The notes: generated by a model from the letters alone, not told the origin. Shown: positions 1 through 9,537, counted from the first letter of the stretch. The stretch: DNA of 52,239 nt from an uncultured Pedobacter sp. (GCA_938008555.1 CALLKE010000054.1:1-52239); one strand, 5' to 3'. Made by a program: numbers and translations.

Positions 1-14
1 GATATAAATATTAT

Positions 15-79
15 ACAAAGTCCCCAATAAAAAGGAGATTGTCTTAAAAAGACAATCTCCTTTTTATTGGGGACTTTGT
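15..79. terminator. Long perfect palindromic terminator of hppA
   Basis: Perfect inverted repeat with 31-nt arms (15-45 and 49-79) and a 3-nt AAA loop. The minus-strand hppA gene ends at 101, so the element lies about 20 nt past its stop. The arms carry A/T tracts at their outer parts, so it can work in both directions. The arms are far longer than those of a usual intrinsic terminator. Confidence 0.85.
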
Positions 80-100
80 GGATAGTTCCGCTAGGGCAAA

Positions 101-2302
101 TTATAAACGCTGATCAAAATTGGTCTGCTTCGTTACAACAGAAATAACTTCCTTTTTCACTTCTAATTTGCCCGCAACATGCGCGTGATTTCCTGAGATA
201 TGGGGAGCTATAATAAGAGATACGATAGACATCAATTTGATCAAAATATTCATCGACGGGCCTGACGTATCTTTAAATGGATCACCTACCGTATCGCCAG
301 TTACAGAGGCTTTATGGGGTTCCGATTTTTTGTAATACATCTCCCCATTGATTTCGACGCCTTTCTCGAATGATTTCTTGGCATTATCCCATGCTCCACC
401 CGCATTTGACTGGAACATTCCCATCAATACTCCAGAAACAGTAACACCTGCCAATAAACCACCTAAAACTTCAGGACCAAAAGAAAAGCCAACAAACACC
501 GGAACCAAAAGAGCAATAGCGCCCGGAGCCATCATCTCTCGAATGGAAGCCTTCGTAGAAATCGCTACACATTTTTCATATTCTGGCTTCGCTTTGTATT
601 CCATAATTCCAGGTATCTCGCGAAATTGACGGCGAACTTCATTTACCATATCCATTGCCGCCCTACCTACCGCAGAAATACACAGTGCAGAAAAAATAAA
701 GGGGATCATTCCTCCAACAAATAATCCCGCTAAAACATCAGCTTTATAAATATCAATGTGATCAATGCCTGCAATACCCACAAAAGCAGCAAACAATGCT
801 AAAGAAGTTAAAGCTGCCGATGCAATTGCAAACCCTTTTCCGGTTGCCGCAGTGGTATTTCCTACAGCATCCAAATTATCAGTACGCTCACGTACTTGAG
901 CGGGTAACCCACTCATTTCGGCAATTCCACCTGCATTGTCCGCAATTGGACCAAAAGCATCGATAGCCAATTGCATAGCTGTTGTAGCCATCATGCCCGC
1001 TGCTGCAATGGCCACTCCATACAAGCCTGCAAAGTGATATGACCCATAAATCCCCGCAGCCAGTACCAAAATGGGCAATACAGTTGATTCCATCCCAACA
1101 GCCAAACCGGCAATAATATTTGTAGCATGTCCGGTAGAAGATTGTTTGATAATAGATAACACGGGCCGCTTACCCATCGCAGTATAGTACTCCGTAATTA
1201 AACTCATCAATGCACCAACGATTAAGCCAACCATGATAGAATAAAACACATCCATTCTTGAAAACTGAAAATCGCGAATGGTCATTTCAGCTGGTAATAA
1301 ACATTGTACAGCAAAAAAAGCGGTAATAGCAGTCATGATGATGGATGACCAATTACCGATGTTCAACGCTCTTTGCACACTATCCGTTTCCTTATCAATG
1401 CGAACGAATGAGGTTGCAATAATTGAAAATAACAGCCCCAAACCAGCGATCAGCATCGGTAAAAGAATAGGAGCAATACCTCCAAAATCATCTACAGAAA
1501 CAATCTCACGGCCCAAAACCATCGTGGCCAAGATAGTTGCCACATACGATCCAAATAAATCAGCACCCATACCTGCTACATCACCAACATTATCCCCCAC
1601 GTTATCAGCAATAGTCGCCGGATTACGCACATCATCCTCAGGAATTCCTGCCTCTACTTTTCCAACCAAATCAGCCCCCACATCAGCGGCTTTGGTATAG
1701 ATACCTCCGCCAACACGTGCAAACAATGCAATTGACTCTGCACCTAATGAAAAACCAGCGAGCACATCTAGTGCTTTCTCCATTTCTTTCCCATTCACAC
1801 TTCCTCCAACCTGCACAACATACACCTGATAAAATACAATAAACAAAGATCCCAGCCCTAGAACCGCCAAACCTGCCACACCAATACCCATCACACTTCC
1901 TCCAGTGAAAGAAACACATAATGCTTTTGCCAAACTTGTTCTAGCTGCTTGTGTAGTGCGAACATTGGCCTTGGTGGCAATCCGCATACCAAGATATCCA
2001 GCAAATGCCGATGTAAATGCACCAATGAGAAACGAAACAGCAATAACCCAACTTGAGGTTTCGACTAATGTTCCTGAATAAGCAAGTATAATAGCTGCAA
2101 TTACGGCGAAGTAACTTAGTATCTTCCATTCTGCTCGTAAAAAGGCCATAGCTCCATCAGCAATATAACCCGCTAGCTCCTTCATATTATCGTCGCCTGC
2201 TTCTTGTTTGACTACCCAGGCCGATTTCATCAGCATGACCACGATCCCAATCAATCCGAATACCGGAATTAGATAGATTAAGTTGTTTTGTAAAAAATTC
2301 AT
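101..2302 (-). CDS. hppA: Membrane-bound K+-stimulated pyrophosphatase
   Basis: Integral membrane pyrophosphatase that couples hydrolysis of pyrophosphate to export of Na+ or H+ across the inner membrane. The 733-residue protein is nearly all hydrophobic helices, as in the 16-helix family. The substrate motif DVGADLVGKVE is at residues 207-217, followed by PEDDVRNPAT and DNVGDNVGDVAG (about 221-244), which supply the Asp ligands for Mg-PPi. The sequence GNTTAATGKG (481-490) has Ala where K+-independent enzymes have Lys, so the K+-dependent subfamily is indicated. The pumped ion cannot be assigned by eye. It is a single-gene unit with its own promoter upstream and a palindromic terminator downstream. 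It would recycle pyrophosphate from biosynthesis to energise the membrane. Confidence 0.95.
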   Translation of the reverse strand: MNFLQNNLIYLIPVFGLIGIVVMLMKSAWVVKQEAGDDNMKELAGYIADGAMAFLRAEWKILSYFAVIAAIILAYSGTLVETSSWVIAVSFLIGAFTSAFAGYLGMRIATKANVRTTQAARTSLAKALCVSFTGGSVMGIGVAGLAVLGLGSLFIVFYQVYVVQVGGSVNGKEMEKALDVLAGFSLGAESIALFARVGGGIYTKAADVGADLVGKVEAGIPEDDVRNPATIADNVGDNVGDVAGMGADLFGSYVATILATMVLGREIVSVDDFGGIAPILLPMLIAGLGLLFSIIATSFVRIDKETDSVQRALNIGNWSSIIMTAITAFFAVQCLLPAEMTIRDFQFSRMDVFYSIMVGLIVGALMSLITEYYTAMGKRPVLSIIKQSSTGHATNIIAGLAVGMESTVLPILVLAAGIYGSYHFAGLYGVAIAAAGMMATTAMQLAIDAFGPIADNAGGIAEMSGLPAQVRERTDNLDAVGNTTAATGKGFAIASAALTSLALFAAFVGIAGIDHIDIYKADVLAGLFVGGMIPFIFSALCISAVGRAAMDMVNEVRRQFREIPGIMEYKAKPEYEKCVAISTKASIREMMAPGAIALLVPVFVGFSFGPEVLGGLLAGVTVSGVLMGMFQSNAGGAWDNAKKSFEKGVEINGEMYYKKSEPHKASVTGDTVGDPFKDTSGPSMNILIKLMSIVSLIIAPHISGNHAHVAGKLEVKKEVISVVTKQTNFDQRL

Positions 2303-2350
2303 GTACTCGATTTTAAATTTTAGTTCTCAATAAGTGTTTAATGTGACCGC

Positions 2351-2381
2351 CAAAAGTAAGATGGTTAATCTATTATTCAAA
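2351..2381 (-). promoter_or_regulatory. Bacteroidota-type promoter of hppA
   Basis: Read on the minus strand: TTTG (2378-2381), 19 nt, then TACTTTTG (2351-2358). This matches the -33/-7 consensus TTTG / TAnnTTTG of Bacteroidota. The expected start of transcription is about 2344, giving a leader of roughly 40 nt before the hppA ATG at 2302. Confidence 0.7.
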
Positions 2382-2580
2382 AAATTATTGCCTCATATTT
2401 CTTTTTAACTAAAAACTCATGAAATTCTATTTAACTAGCGATCAAATCGTAGCAAAGTCAAAATCGTTAAAAACATCATCTTTATTTCGAATAAGATTAG
2501 AAAAGTTTAAAAAAGTTATAGCAAAAAATCTCATTTTGGCATTTTTTGGATATATTGGCGATCCTAAAAAAATTTATAGA

Positions 2581-3987
2581 ATGGATGAAATTATAGAAGA
2601 AGGTAAGATGAAACGCGAGGTAGGTCTGTTAGACGCCGTTTCATTAGTTGCAGGAACCATGATTGGTTCCGGTATTTTTATTGTGTCGGCTGATATTACA
2701 CGACACGTTGGATCTGCAGGTTGGTTAATTGGTATTTGGGTAATTACAGGTATTATGACTTTAATCGCAGCCGTAAGTTACGGGGAATTAGGGGCCATGT
2801 TCCCAAAAGCAGGTGGGCAGTATCTTTTCCTAAAAGAAGCCTATAGCGATTTTGTTGGCTTTTTATACGGATGGAGCTTTTTCACAGTTATCCAAACGGG
2901 ATCAATTGCCGCGGTAGGCGTTGCTTTTGCAAAATTCACATCTTATCTCATCCCTCAAATAAGTGAAGAAGTGATCTTAATGTCAGCTGGACCATTGCAA
3001 ATATCTTCTGCACAGCTTCTTTCTTTATCAATTATTATTCTACTTACCTATATCAATACACGGGGAGCCAAAGATGGTAAAACGGTTCAAACCTTCCTAA
3101 CTGTAATCAAAATAGCCAGCTTAATCGGGATCATCATCTTTGGTTTTTGGGCATTAAAGCCCGAAGTATGGGCCAATAACTGGCAAAATGCATGGACTAT
3201 GCAAAAAATGAATGTGGATGGTTCTTTTGAATCGTATACCATCGTTGCTACACTGGGTGCGATAGCTGCCGCCATGGTAGGATCTGTTTTTAGTTCCGAC
3301 TCGTGGCATTGTGCAACATCCATTGCCGGAGAAATCAAAAATCCACAACGTAATGTTGGCTTAAGCTTATTTATTGGAGCGCTAACAGTGATTACGATTT
3401 ACATCATTATCAATATTGTCTATCTGGGTGTATTGCCTCTAAACGAAATTGCTTTTGCAAAAAGTGATCGAGTGGGTGTTGCCGCTGCTGATATCATATT
3501 TGGTAGTACAGGTACTATTATTATTGCGGTAATGATTATGATTTCTTGTTTTGGCTGTGTAAACGGCTTGATTCTAGCAGGCCCAAGGGTATATTACACT
3601 ATGGCAAAAGACGGCCTGTTTTTTGAGAAGGTTGCTCATCTGAATAAAAATGGTGTCCCTGGATTTGGTTTATGGATACAGTGCTTGGTTGCTTGTGCAC
3701 TTTGTTTAAGTGGAAAATACAGTGACCTACTTAATATGGTTTCCTTTGTCGTAGTGCTTTTCTACATCCTAAATGTAGTGGGTATTTACAGACTTCGAAT
3801 CACACGCCCTGACGCCGTTAGACCTTACAAAGCTTTTGGATATCCTGTTTTACCAGCAGTATACATCTTACTAGCATCAGCATTCTGCTTACTATTGGTT
3901 TTTTACAAGCCTAATTTTACTTGGCCTGGATTGATTATTGTTTTGACAGGCGTACCTATTTACCTTCTATGGAAGCGTAAAAAATAA
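2581..3987 (+). CDS. APC-family amino acid permease
   Basis: Inner-membrane amino acid transporter of the APC superfamily, with about 12 hydrophobic segments. The first helix begins with the substrate-site motif GTMIGSGIF, shared by LAT-type exchangers and permeases. From ATG 2581 the protein has 468 residues and starts MDEIIEEGKMKREVGLLDAV, the usual distance before helix 1. The frame stays open upstream to ATG 2419, adding 54 basic residues that look unlike any APC N-terminus, so I prefer 2581; ATG 2608 is also possible. The substrate is not known. It is divergent from hppA and followed by a terminator hairpin at 4020-4080. Confidence 0.88.
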   Translation: MDEIIEEGKMKREVGLLDAVSLVAGTMIGSGIFIVSADITRHVGSAGWLIGIWVITGIMTLIAAVSYGELGAMFPKAGGQYLFLKEAYSDFVGFLYGWSFFTVIQTGSIAAVGVAFAKFTSYLIPQISEEVILMSAGPLQISSAQLLSLSIIILLTYINTRGAKDGKTVQTFLTVIKIASLIGIIIFGFWALKPEVWANNWQNAWTMQKMNVDGSFESYTIVATLGAIAAAMVGSVFSSDSWHCATSIAGEIKNPQRNVGLSLFIGALTVITIYIIINIVYLGVLPLNEIAFAKSDRVGVAAADIIFGSTGTIIIAVMIMISCFGCVNGLILAGPRVYYTMAKDGLFFEKVAHLNKNGVPGFGLWIQCLVACALCLSGKYSDLLNMVSFVVVLFYILNVVGIYRLRITRPDAVRPYKAFGYPVLPAVYILLASAFCLLLVFYKPNFTWPGLIIVLTGVPIYLLWKRKK

Positions 3988-4019
3988 TAGCTTATAACTA
4001 ATATTGCGTACTGCAATAG

Positions 4020-4080
4020 AAAAGGGGTGTGTATAACGATTTGAGATCATTGCAAATTAGTTATAAACACCCCTTTTTTA
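4020..4080 (+). terminator. Intrinsic terminator after the permease
   Basis: An 18-bp stem with one mismatch (4020-4037 with 4060-4077, including AAAAGGGGTGT and ACACCCCTTTT) is followed by a T-rich tail. It lies between the permease stop at 3987 and the K+ channel start at 4109. An upstream segment can compete with its right arm (see findings). Confidence 0.75.
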
Positions 4081-4087
4081 TTTTAAA

Positions 4088-4095
4088 TACTTCTG
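4088..4095 (+). promoter_or_regulatory. Possible -7 box of the K+ channel gene
   Basis: TACTTCTG differs by one base from TAnnTTTG and lies 13 nt before the ATG at 4109, just after the terminator. No TTTG is seen 19 nt upstream, so support is weak. Confidence 0.3.
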
Positions 4096-4108
4096 CGCAA
4101 TATTCAAG

Positions 4109-4786
4109 ATGGAACTCACAAAAACAACAAAATCATTTGGCTACCTAGACTTCGTTGTTCTCATACTTTCCTTTTATGTGTTGGGGACACTATTTATTGA
4201 TACAATATTTATTCTCCCAAAAGAAATTTCTCGAATACTAGATATCATAGATGATATCATTTGTCTTCTATTTCTTTTAGATTTTGGTGTACGATTGCAT
4301 AAAGCAGAAAGTAAATTCATCTTTCTTAAATGGGGGTGGCTTGACTTACTTTCATGTATTCCCTTTCTTGATTTTTTTCGAGCAGGAAGAATTCTACGTT
4401 TAATTAAACTGCTCCGAATCATCCGCGCTTTTCGTTCCATGATAAACTTTACAAACCACGTTTTCGAAAACCGAATGCAAGGCACTTTTGCATCCGCCTC
4501 TGTTATTGCCGTTTTACTAATGATTTTCTCATCAATTGCCATCTTGCATGTAGAAGTCCACCCTAACAGTAATATAAAAACAGCCGAAGATGCACTATGG
4601 TGGGCCTATGTAACCATTACAACTGTGGGCTATGGCGATAAATTTCCGGTGACTATGGAAGGCAGAATCATCGCTAGTATACTGATGACTGCAGGTGTTG
4701 GCTTATTTGGAATATTTAGCGGCTTTTTGGCTTCATGGTTTGTCAAAGGAAATGAGCTCCGTTCACAAACTAAAACTAGTTCATAA
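4109..4786 (+). CDS. Voltage-gated-type potassium channel
   Basis: A 225-residue six-helix ion channel of the inner membrane. The selectivity filter TTVGYGD is at residues 171-177, between the last two helices. An S4-like voltage-sensor segment with Arg/Lys every third or fourth position (RAGRILRLIKLLRIIRAFR, 91-109) precedes the pore. The acidic residues of S1-S3 are also present. The length fits small bacterial Kv-type channels without a cytoplasmic RCK domain; only a short polar tail follows S6. It is preceded by a terminator and a possible promoter, so it may be transcribed separately from the permease. Its physiological trigger cannot be read from the sequence. Confidence 0.9.
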   Translation: MELTKTTKSFGYLDFVVLILSFYVLGTLFIDTIFILPKEISRILDIIDDIICLLFLLDFGVRLHKAESKFIFLKWGWLDLLSCIPFLDFFRAGRILRLIKLLRIIRAFRSMINFTNHVFENRMQGTFASASVIAVLLMIFSSIAILHVEVHPNSNIKTAEDALWWAYVTITTVGYGDKFPVTMEGRIIASILMTAGVGLFGIFSGFLASWFVKGNELRSQTKTSS

Positions 4787-4822
4787 AAATCCAGTATCTG
4801 ATATCAAAACCACATCAATACA

Positions 4823-6607
4823 ATGAATAGATTATTATTAACCCCCATCTTCCTCATAGCTATGATTATGGAAACAAATGCCCAAATCCAAATCACCTTC
4901 GACGTCTCTTTCACCGAACCGCAAGCCCATTACGCAGATGTAAAAATGGAAGTTTCCAATATCAACAATGATTATCTAGAAGTAAAAATGCCTGTCTGGA
5001 CACCCGGTTCGTATCTAGTCCGAGAATTCGCCCGAAACGTGGAAAATTTCGCAGCATCTGATGAAAATGGGATTACGCTTTCATCTATAAAAACAAACAA
5101 AAACACCTGGAAGATTCATAGCCCAAAAAGTAAAAAAGTTAAAATCAATTATCAGGTTTATGCTTTTGAAATATCCGTACGCAGCAGTTTTGTCGATATG
5201 TCTCATGCATTTTTATCGCCCACTAGTATATTCATGTACGTTCAGGGGCAACTCAAACAACCTGCCACCATTACTGTTCATCCAATCAAAGCATGGGATA
5301 AAATTTCAACAGGTTTAGAGCCCCTTGCAGGAAAAACCAATTCTTTCTATGCTCCCAGCTTCGACATCCTTTTTGATTCACCCATGGAAATAGGCACCCA
5401 AGATATATTTGAATTTACCGCAGCTGGAGTAAAGCATGAAGTAGCTATGTATGGCGGCGGTAATTATGATAAAGAGCGCTTAAAATCTGACATGACCAAG
5501 ATAGTGGAAGAAGAAACTGCTGTTTTTGGTGTCAATCCAAACAAACGCTACGTTTTTATTGTACACAATTACAATACGGCAGCTGGAGGATTAGAACATC
5601 TAAACTCTACCGTACTCGGAATGTCGAGAAATAACTATGCCGACAAAACAAATTACGCCAGATTCTTGTCCCTCGTAGCACACGAATACTTCCATCTATG
5701 GAACGTGAAACGCATGCGCCCCTTTGCATTAGGACCATTTGACTACGATAATGAAAACTACACCACAAACTTATGGATTGCAGAAGGCTTTACAGCCTAT
5801 TACGATAATTGGATTATCCGTCGTGCAGGCTTATGCTCATTTGAAGAGTATTTAGAAGTCTTATCAGACAATATCAACGTAATAGAAAACCAACCTGGCA
5901 ATCGTATTCAACCAGTTAGTCAGGCTAGTTTTGATGCTTGGATAAAAGCGTATCGACCCAATGAAAACTCACGCAATTCAACAATCTCGTACTACGATAA
6001 GGGATCAATGGTTGCGCTCGTACTCGATTTGGAAATCTTGAATGCCACACAGGGTAAAAAAGGATTAGATGATGTCATGAAAGCCGTTTACAACGAATAT
6101 TATGTTAAACAAAGTCGGGGTTATACCGATGCAGAATTCAAAACACTTGCTGAGCAAGTGGCAGGTTTTTCATTAGACACGATTTATAGCGACTTTGTAA
6201 ACGACACAAAGCAAATCCATTTTTCAAAATATCTTAACTACGTTGGTCTACAACTTGTGGATGATCTCGCAGATCAAAACACTCCTTATTTAGGAGCAAC
6301 AAGCGTCATCAAAGAAGGGAAGATCATAATCACCAACATTGCACGAGGAAGTGCTGCTTGGACAGATGGATTAAACGCCAATGACGAAATCATTGGAATA
6401 GATGGCGATCGCGTAAATGATTTAGATAAAATGATTGCCACAAAAAAAGTGGGACAAAAAATTACCCTCCTCATCAATCGCGATGGATTATTAAAAAACA
6501 TGGATATCACACTAACCAAAAATCCAAACGTTAAACTCAGAATTATTCCTTTAGAGGCCGCAAGCGACTCTCAGCTTGCCTTACGTAAAAGGTGGTTGAA
6601 ACTTTAA
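4823..6607 (+). CDS. M61-family glycyl aminopeptidase with PDZ domain
   Basis: Exported zinc metalloprotease of family M61. Residues 1-20 are a signal peptide ending near TNAQ. An N-terminal beta domain (about 22-190) is followed by the catalytic domain with GGLEHLNS, the zinc motif HEYFH (287-291) and a downstream glutamate in EGFTAYY (E321). A C-terminal PDZ domain (about 500-575) contains GSAAWTDGLNANDEIIGIDG, typical of this family, where it helps select substrates. The full length of 594 residues matches the family. The gap to the channel gene is only 36 nt. The natural substrate is unknown; the protein is probably periplasmic. Confidence 0.9.
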   Translation: MNRLLLTPIFLIAMIMETNAQIQITFDVSFTEPQAHYADVKMEVSNINNDYLEVKMPVWTPGSYLVREFARNVENFAASDENGITLSSIKTNKNTWKIHSPKSKKVKINYQVYAFEISVRSSFVDMSHAFLSPTSIFMYVQGQLKQPATITVHPIKAWDKISTGLEPLAGKTNSFYAPSFDILFDSPMEIGTQDIFEFTAAGVKHEVAMYGGGNYDKERLKSDMTKIVEEETAVFGVNPNKRYVFIVHNYNTAAGGLEHLNSTVLGMSRNNYADKTNYARFLSLVAHEYFHLWNVKRMRPFALGPFDYDNENYTTNLWIAEGFTAYYDNWIIRRAGLCSFEEYLEVLSDNINVIENQPGNRIQPVSQASFDAWIKAYRPNENSRNSTISYYDKGSMVALVLDLEILNATQGKKGLDDVMKAVYNEYYVKQSRGYTDAEFKTLAEQVAGFSLDTIYSDFVNDTKQIHFSKYLNYVGLQLVDDLADQNTPYLGATSVIKEGKIIITNIARGSAAWTDGLNANDEIIGIDGDRVNDLDKMIATKKVGQKITLLINRDGLLKNMDITLTKNPNVKLRIIPLEAASDSQLALRKRWLKL

Positions 6608-6622
6608 TCCTATCAAATTTTG

Positions 6623-6630
6623 TACTTTTA
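6623..6630 (+). promoter_or_regulatory. Possible -7 box of the carboxylase gene
   Basis: TACTTTTA lies in the 55-nt gap between the M61 gene and the GTG start at 6663, with a predicted leader near 27 nt. It differs in one base from TAnnTTTG, and no TTTG is correctly spaced upstream. Confidence 0.35.
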
Positions 6631-6662
6631 GTACCAAATCTTTTAACCAACGACAACATCCA

Positions 6663-8204
6663 GTGAACAACAAACTAGAACATCTACAAACAAAGAGAGA
6701 AGAAGCTTTACTAGGTGGTGGAGATGCTCGCATTAGTAGCCAACACCAAAAAGGAAAGCTAACCGCTCGAGAACGATTACACTTTTTATTAGATGAAGGA
6801 TCTTTTGAAGAAATAGGGATGTTTGTCACCCATCGTTCAACTGATTTTGGAATGGAGAATGAACGCTATCTAGGTGATGGTGTCGTCACCGGGTATGGCA
6901 CTATTAATGGCCGACTAGTGTATGTTTTCTCACAAGATTTTACTGTTTTTGGCGGATCCCTATCAGAAACACACGCCGAGAAAATATGTAAAATCATGGA
7001 TCTTGCACTCCAAAATGGGGCTCCCCTCGTTGGACTCAACGACTCAGGTGGTGCTCGTATCCAAGAGGGAGTTGTTTCTCTAGGTGGCTATGCCGACATA
7101 TTTTACCGCAATACGATGGCATCTGGTGTCATCCCCCAACTTTCAGCTATTATGGGCCCATGTGCAGGTGGTGCAGTATACTCTCCAGCAATCACTGATT
7201 TTGTACTGATGGTCGAGCACACATCTTATATGTTTGTAACCGGACCCAATGTCGTAAAAACAGTGACACATGAGGAAATAAGCTCCGAAGAGTTGGGTGG
7301 AACAAATACACATGCTACCAAATCGGGAGTTACACATTTTGCTTGCGCGAACGAATTAGCAGCAATCAATCACATCAAGCAACTGCTCAGCTACATGCCA
7401 CAAAATTGTGAGGAACTGACTCCAGCATTAGCCTATCAAGCCTCGAATGAATCACGAGCCAAACTGAATAAAATTATCCCCGACAACTCCAATCAGCCCT
7501 ATGATATTCGGGAAGTCATCGATGAAGTCATCGACCATGATTCTTTCTTAGAAGTTCACAAGGATTTCGCACAAAACATGGTCGTAGGTTTCGCCCGTTT
7601 AGCAGGCCGAAGTATTGGTATTGTTGCCAATCAGCCTGCTTTTCTGGCAGGTGTATTGGATATCGATGCATCAACGAAAGGAGCTCGTTTTGTTCGTTTT
7701 TGTGATAGTTTTAATATTCCATTATTGGTTCTGGAGGATGTACCCGGATTTTTACCCGGTACCGATCAAGAGTGGAATGCCATCATCACTAATGGAGCCA
7801 AGCTTTTATATGCATTCTGTGAGGCAACTGTTCCACGCATCACGGTCATTACTCGTAAAGCTTATGGAGGTGCCTACGATGTGATGAACTCTAAGCACAT
7901 TGGTGCAGATATGAATTACGCCTGGCCCAGTGCAGAAATTGCCGTCATGGGAGCAAAAGGCGCAGCGGAGATTATTTTCAAAAAAGATTTGGCTGTGGCC
8001 GAAAATTTAAATGAAAAATGGCTAGAAAAAGAGAAAGAATATTCCGAGATCTTTGCTAATCCATATCGGGCTGCAGAGCGGGGTTTTATTGACGAGGTCA
8101 TCGAACCTTCCGAAACACGCACCAAGCTAATCAAGGCCTTCAAAATGTTAGAAAACAAAGTCGTTAATAATCCAAGAAAGAAACATGGGAACATTCCCCT
8201 GTAA
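6663..8204 (+). CDS. Acyl-CoA carboxylase carboxyltransferase (beta) subunit
   Basis: Carboxyltransferase subunit of a propionyl-CoA/acyl-CoA carboxylase (PccB/MmdA type) that moves carboxyl from biotin to the acyl-CoA. It has 513 residues, the normal length. The N-terminal half contains KLTARERLHFLLDEGSFEE, LNDSGGARIQEGV and the first oxyanion hole GPCAGGAVYSPA; the C-terminal half contains GVLDIDASTKGARFVRFCD, LEDVPGFLPG and the second glycine-rich site KAYGGAYDVMNSKH. The start is GTG, giving MNNKLEHLQTKREEALLGGG, the usual family N-terminus. No biotin carboxylase or biotin carrier gene is adjacent, so its partners are encoded elsewhere. Propionyl-CoA is the likely substrate, but methylmalonyl-CoA decarboxylase cannot be excluded. 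Confidence 0.93.
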   Translation: MNNKLEHLQTKREEALLGGGDARISSQHQKGKLTARERLHFLLDEGSFEEIGMFVTHRSTDFGMENERYLGDGVVTGYGTINGRLVYVFSQDFTVFGGSLSETHAEKICKIMDLALQNGAPLVGLNDSGGARIQEGVVSLGGYADIFYRNTMASGVIPQLSAIMGPCAGGAVYSPAITDFVLMVEHTSYMFVTGPNVVKTVTHEEISSEELGGTNTHATKSGVTHFACANELAAINHIKQLLSYMPQNCEELTPALAYQASNESRAKLNKIIPDNSNQPYDIREVIDEVIDHDSFLEVHKDFAQNMVVGFARLAGRSIGIVANQPAFLAGVLDIDASTKGARFVRFCDSFNIPLLVLEDVPGFLPGTDQEWNAIITNGAKLLYAFCEATVPRITVITRKAYGGAYDVMNSKHIGADMNYAWPSAEIAVMGAKGAAEIIFKKDLAVAENLNEKWLEKEKEYSEIFANPYRAAERGFIDEVIEPSETRTKLIKAFKMLENKVVNNPRKKHGNIPL

Positions 8205-8342
8205 TTAGAAACACATATAGCTGTCCGTAGAATTCCTCTACAGGGCAAAAATCAAAAGGAGCCTACAAATAGCTCTCCATAAATTAAAATCTAGGCACAA
8301 TAAGCTCTGATTAATAATTAAACACTCGCAACCTAAAAATTC

Positions 8343-8355
8343 AGTACACTGTACT
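8343..8355 (+). promoter_or_regulatory. Small palindrome before the M42 peptidase gene
   Basis: AGTACA-C-TGTACT is a perfect 6-bp dyad with a 1-nt centre, 15 nt before the ATG at 8371. It could be an operator half-site pair or chance. The rest of the 166-nt gap after the carboxylase gene shows only a weak CCCTGTA/TACAGGG pair (8198-8204, 8239-8245). Confidence 0.25.
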
Positions 8356-8370
8356 AAATACAAATACATC

Positions 8371-9477
8371 ATGGCAGAAAAAAAGAAAAACAAGCACATC
8401 CCAATAGTTACTAAAAAATCTTTAGCCTTTTTAGAACAATACATTAACAATGCATCTCCAACAGGATTTGAATGGCAGGGCCAACGTTTATGGCTCGACT
8501 ACGTGAAGCCTTATGTAGACGAACACTACGTCGATAATTATGGCACTGCTGTAGCTGTTATCAATCCAAAAGCAGAATACAAAGTGGTTATAGAGGCACA
8601 TGCAGATGAGATCTCTTGGTTTGTTAATTATATCACGAAAGAAGGACTAATCTATGTGATCCGAAACGGAGGCTCCGATCATCAAATAGCCCCATCTAAG
8701 CGGGTAAATATCCATACTGATAAAGGCATTGTCAAAGCAGTTTTCGGATGGCCTGCTATCCATACACGAAACGGTGAAAAAGAAGAAGCCCCTACCTTAA
8801 AAAATATTTTTCTCGACTGCGGATGCACCTCGCAAGAAGAAGTTGAAAAGCTAGGCATTCATGTCGGCTGTGTCATTACCTATGAAGATGAATTCATGGT
8901 TTTAAATGATCGCTATTACGTAGGGCGAGCATTGGACAATCGTGCCGGTGGATTTATGATTGCCGAAGTAGCTCGGTTACTCAAGGAAAACAAGAAAAAA
9001 CTTTCATTTGGATTATATATCGTTAATTCAGTTCAAGAAGAAATAGGATTACGCGGCGCCGAAATGATTGCTAATCGGATCAAGCCCAACTTAGCCATCG
9101 TGACTGATGTGACACATGATACCCAAACACCAATGATTAACAAAATCACACAAGGTGATTTGGCATGTGGCAAAGGACCCGTGGTTTCTTATGCTCCTGC
9201 CGTTCAAACAAATCTCAACAAGCTATTAATCAAAACGGCAGAAGATCACGATATCCCCTTCCAACGTCAGGCTTCTTCCCGCTCAACAGGTACAGATACG
9301 GACGCTTTTGCATATTCGAATGGTGGCGTAGTTTCTGCATTAATTTCACTACCACTTCGATACATGCATACGACTGTCGAAATGGTTCACAAAGAAGATG
9401 TCGACAATGTGATCCGACTCATTTATGAATCTTTGCTCATGATCAAAGCTGGACATGATTTCAGATCAATTAAATAA
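8371..9477 (+). CDS. M42-family metallopeptidase
   Basis: Cytosolic di-metal aminopeptidase of family M42 (tetrahedral-aminopeptidase/glutamyl-aminopeptidase type). Metal and catalytic residues are recognisable in order: H77 in IEAHADEISWF, the bridging Asp D189 in GRALDNRAGG, the Glu pair in SVQEEIGLRGAEM (223-224), the Asp in IVTDVTHD (D246) and H333 in RYMHTTVEMVHKED. The length of 368 residues is standard. The start at 8371 is supported by the immediate highly charged N-terminus and no better upstream ATG. It would trim peptides left by proteasome-like or Lon/Clp degradation. The exact specificity is not readable. Confidence 0.92.
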   Translation: MAEKKKNKHIPIVTKKSLAFLEQYINNASPTGFEWQGQRLWLDYVKPYVDEHYVDNYGTAVAVINPKAEYKVVIEAHADEISWFVNYITKEGLIYVIRNGGSDHQIAPSKRVNIHTDKGIVKAVFGWPAIHTRNGEKEEAPTLKNIFLDCGCTSQEEVEKLGIHVGCVITYEDEFMVLNDRYYVGRALDNRAGGFMIAEVARLLKENKKKLSFGLYIVNSVQEEIGLRGAEMIANRIKPNLAIVTDVTHDTQTPMINKITQGDLACGKGPVVSYAPAVQTNLNKLLIKTAEDHDIPFQRQASSRSTGTDTDAFAYSNGGVVSALISLPLRYMHTTVEMVHKEDVDNVIRLIYESLLMIKAGHDFRSIK

Positions 9478-9537
9478 AAAATCAGATAAAGGCAGAAGAC
9501 TTTTCTCCCTTCACTATGCAACACAATATAGAATAAC

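Noticed and set aside
348..1700. Long open frames opposite hppA
   Set aside because: They are antisense shadows of a conserved membrane protein gene with no independent signals.
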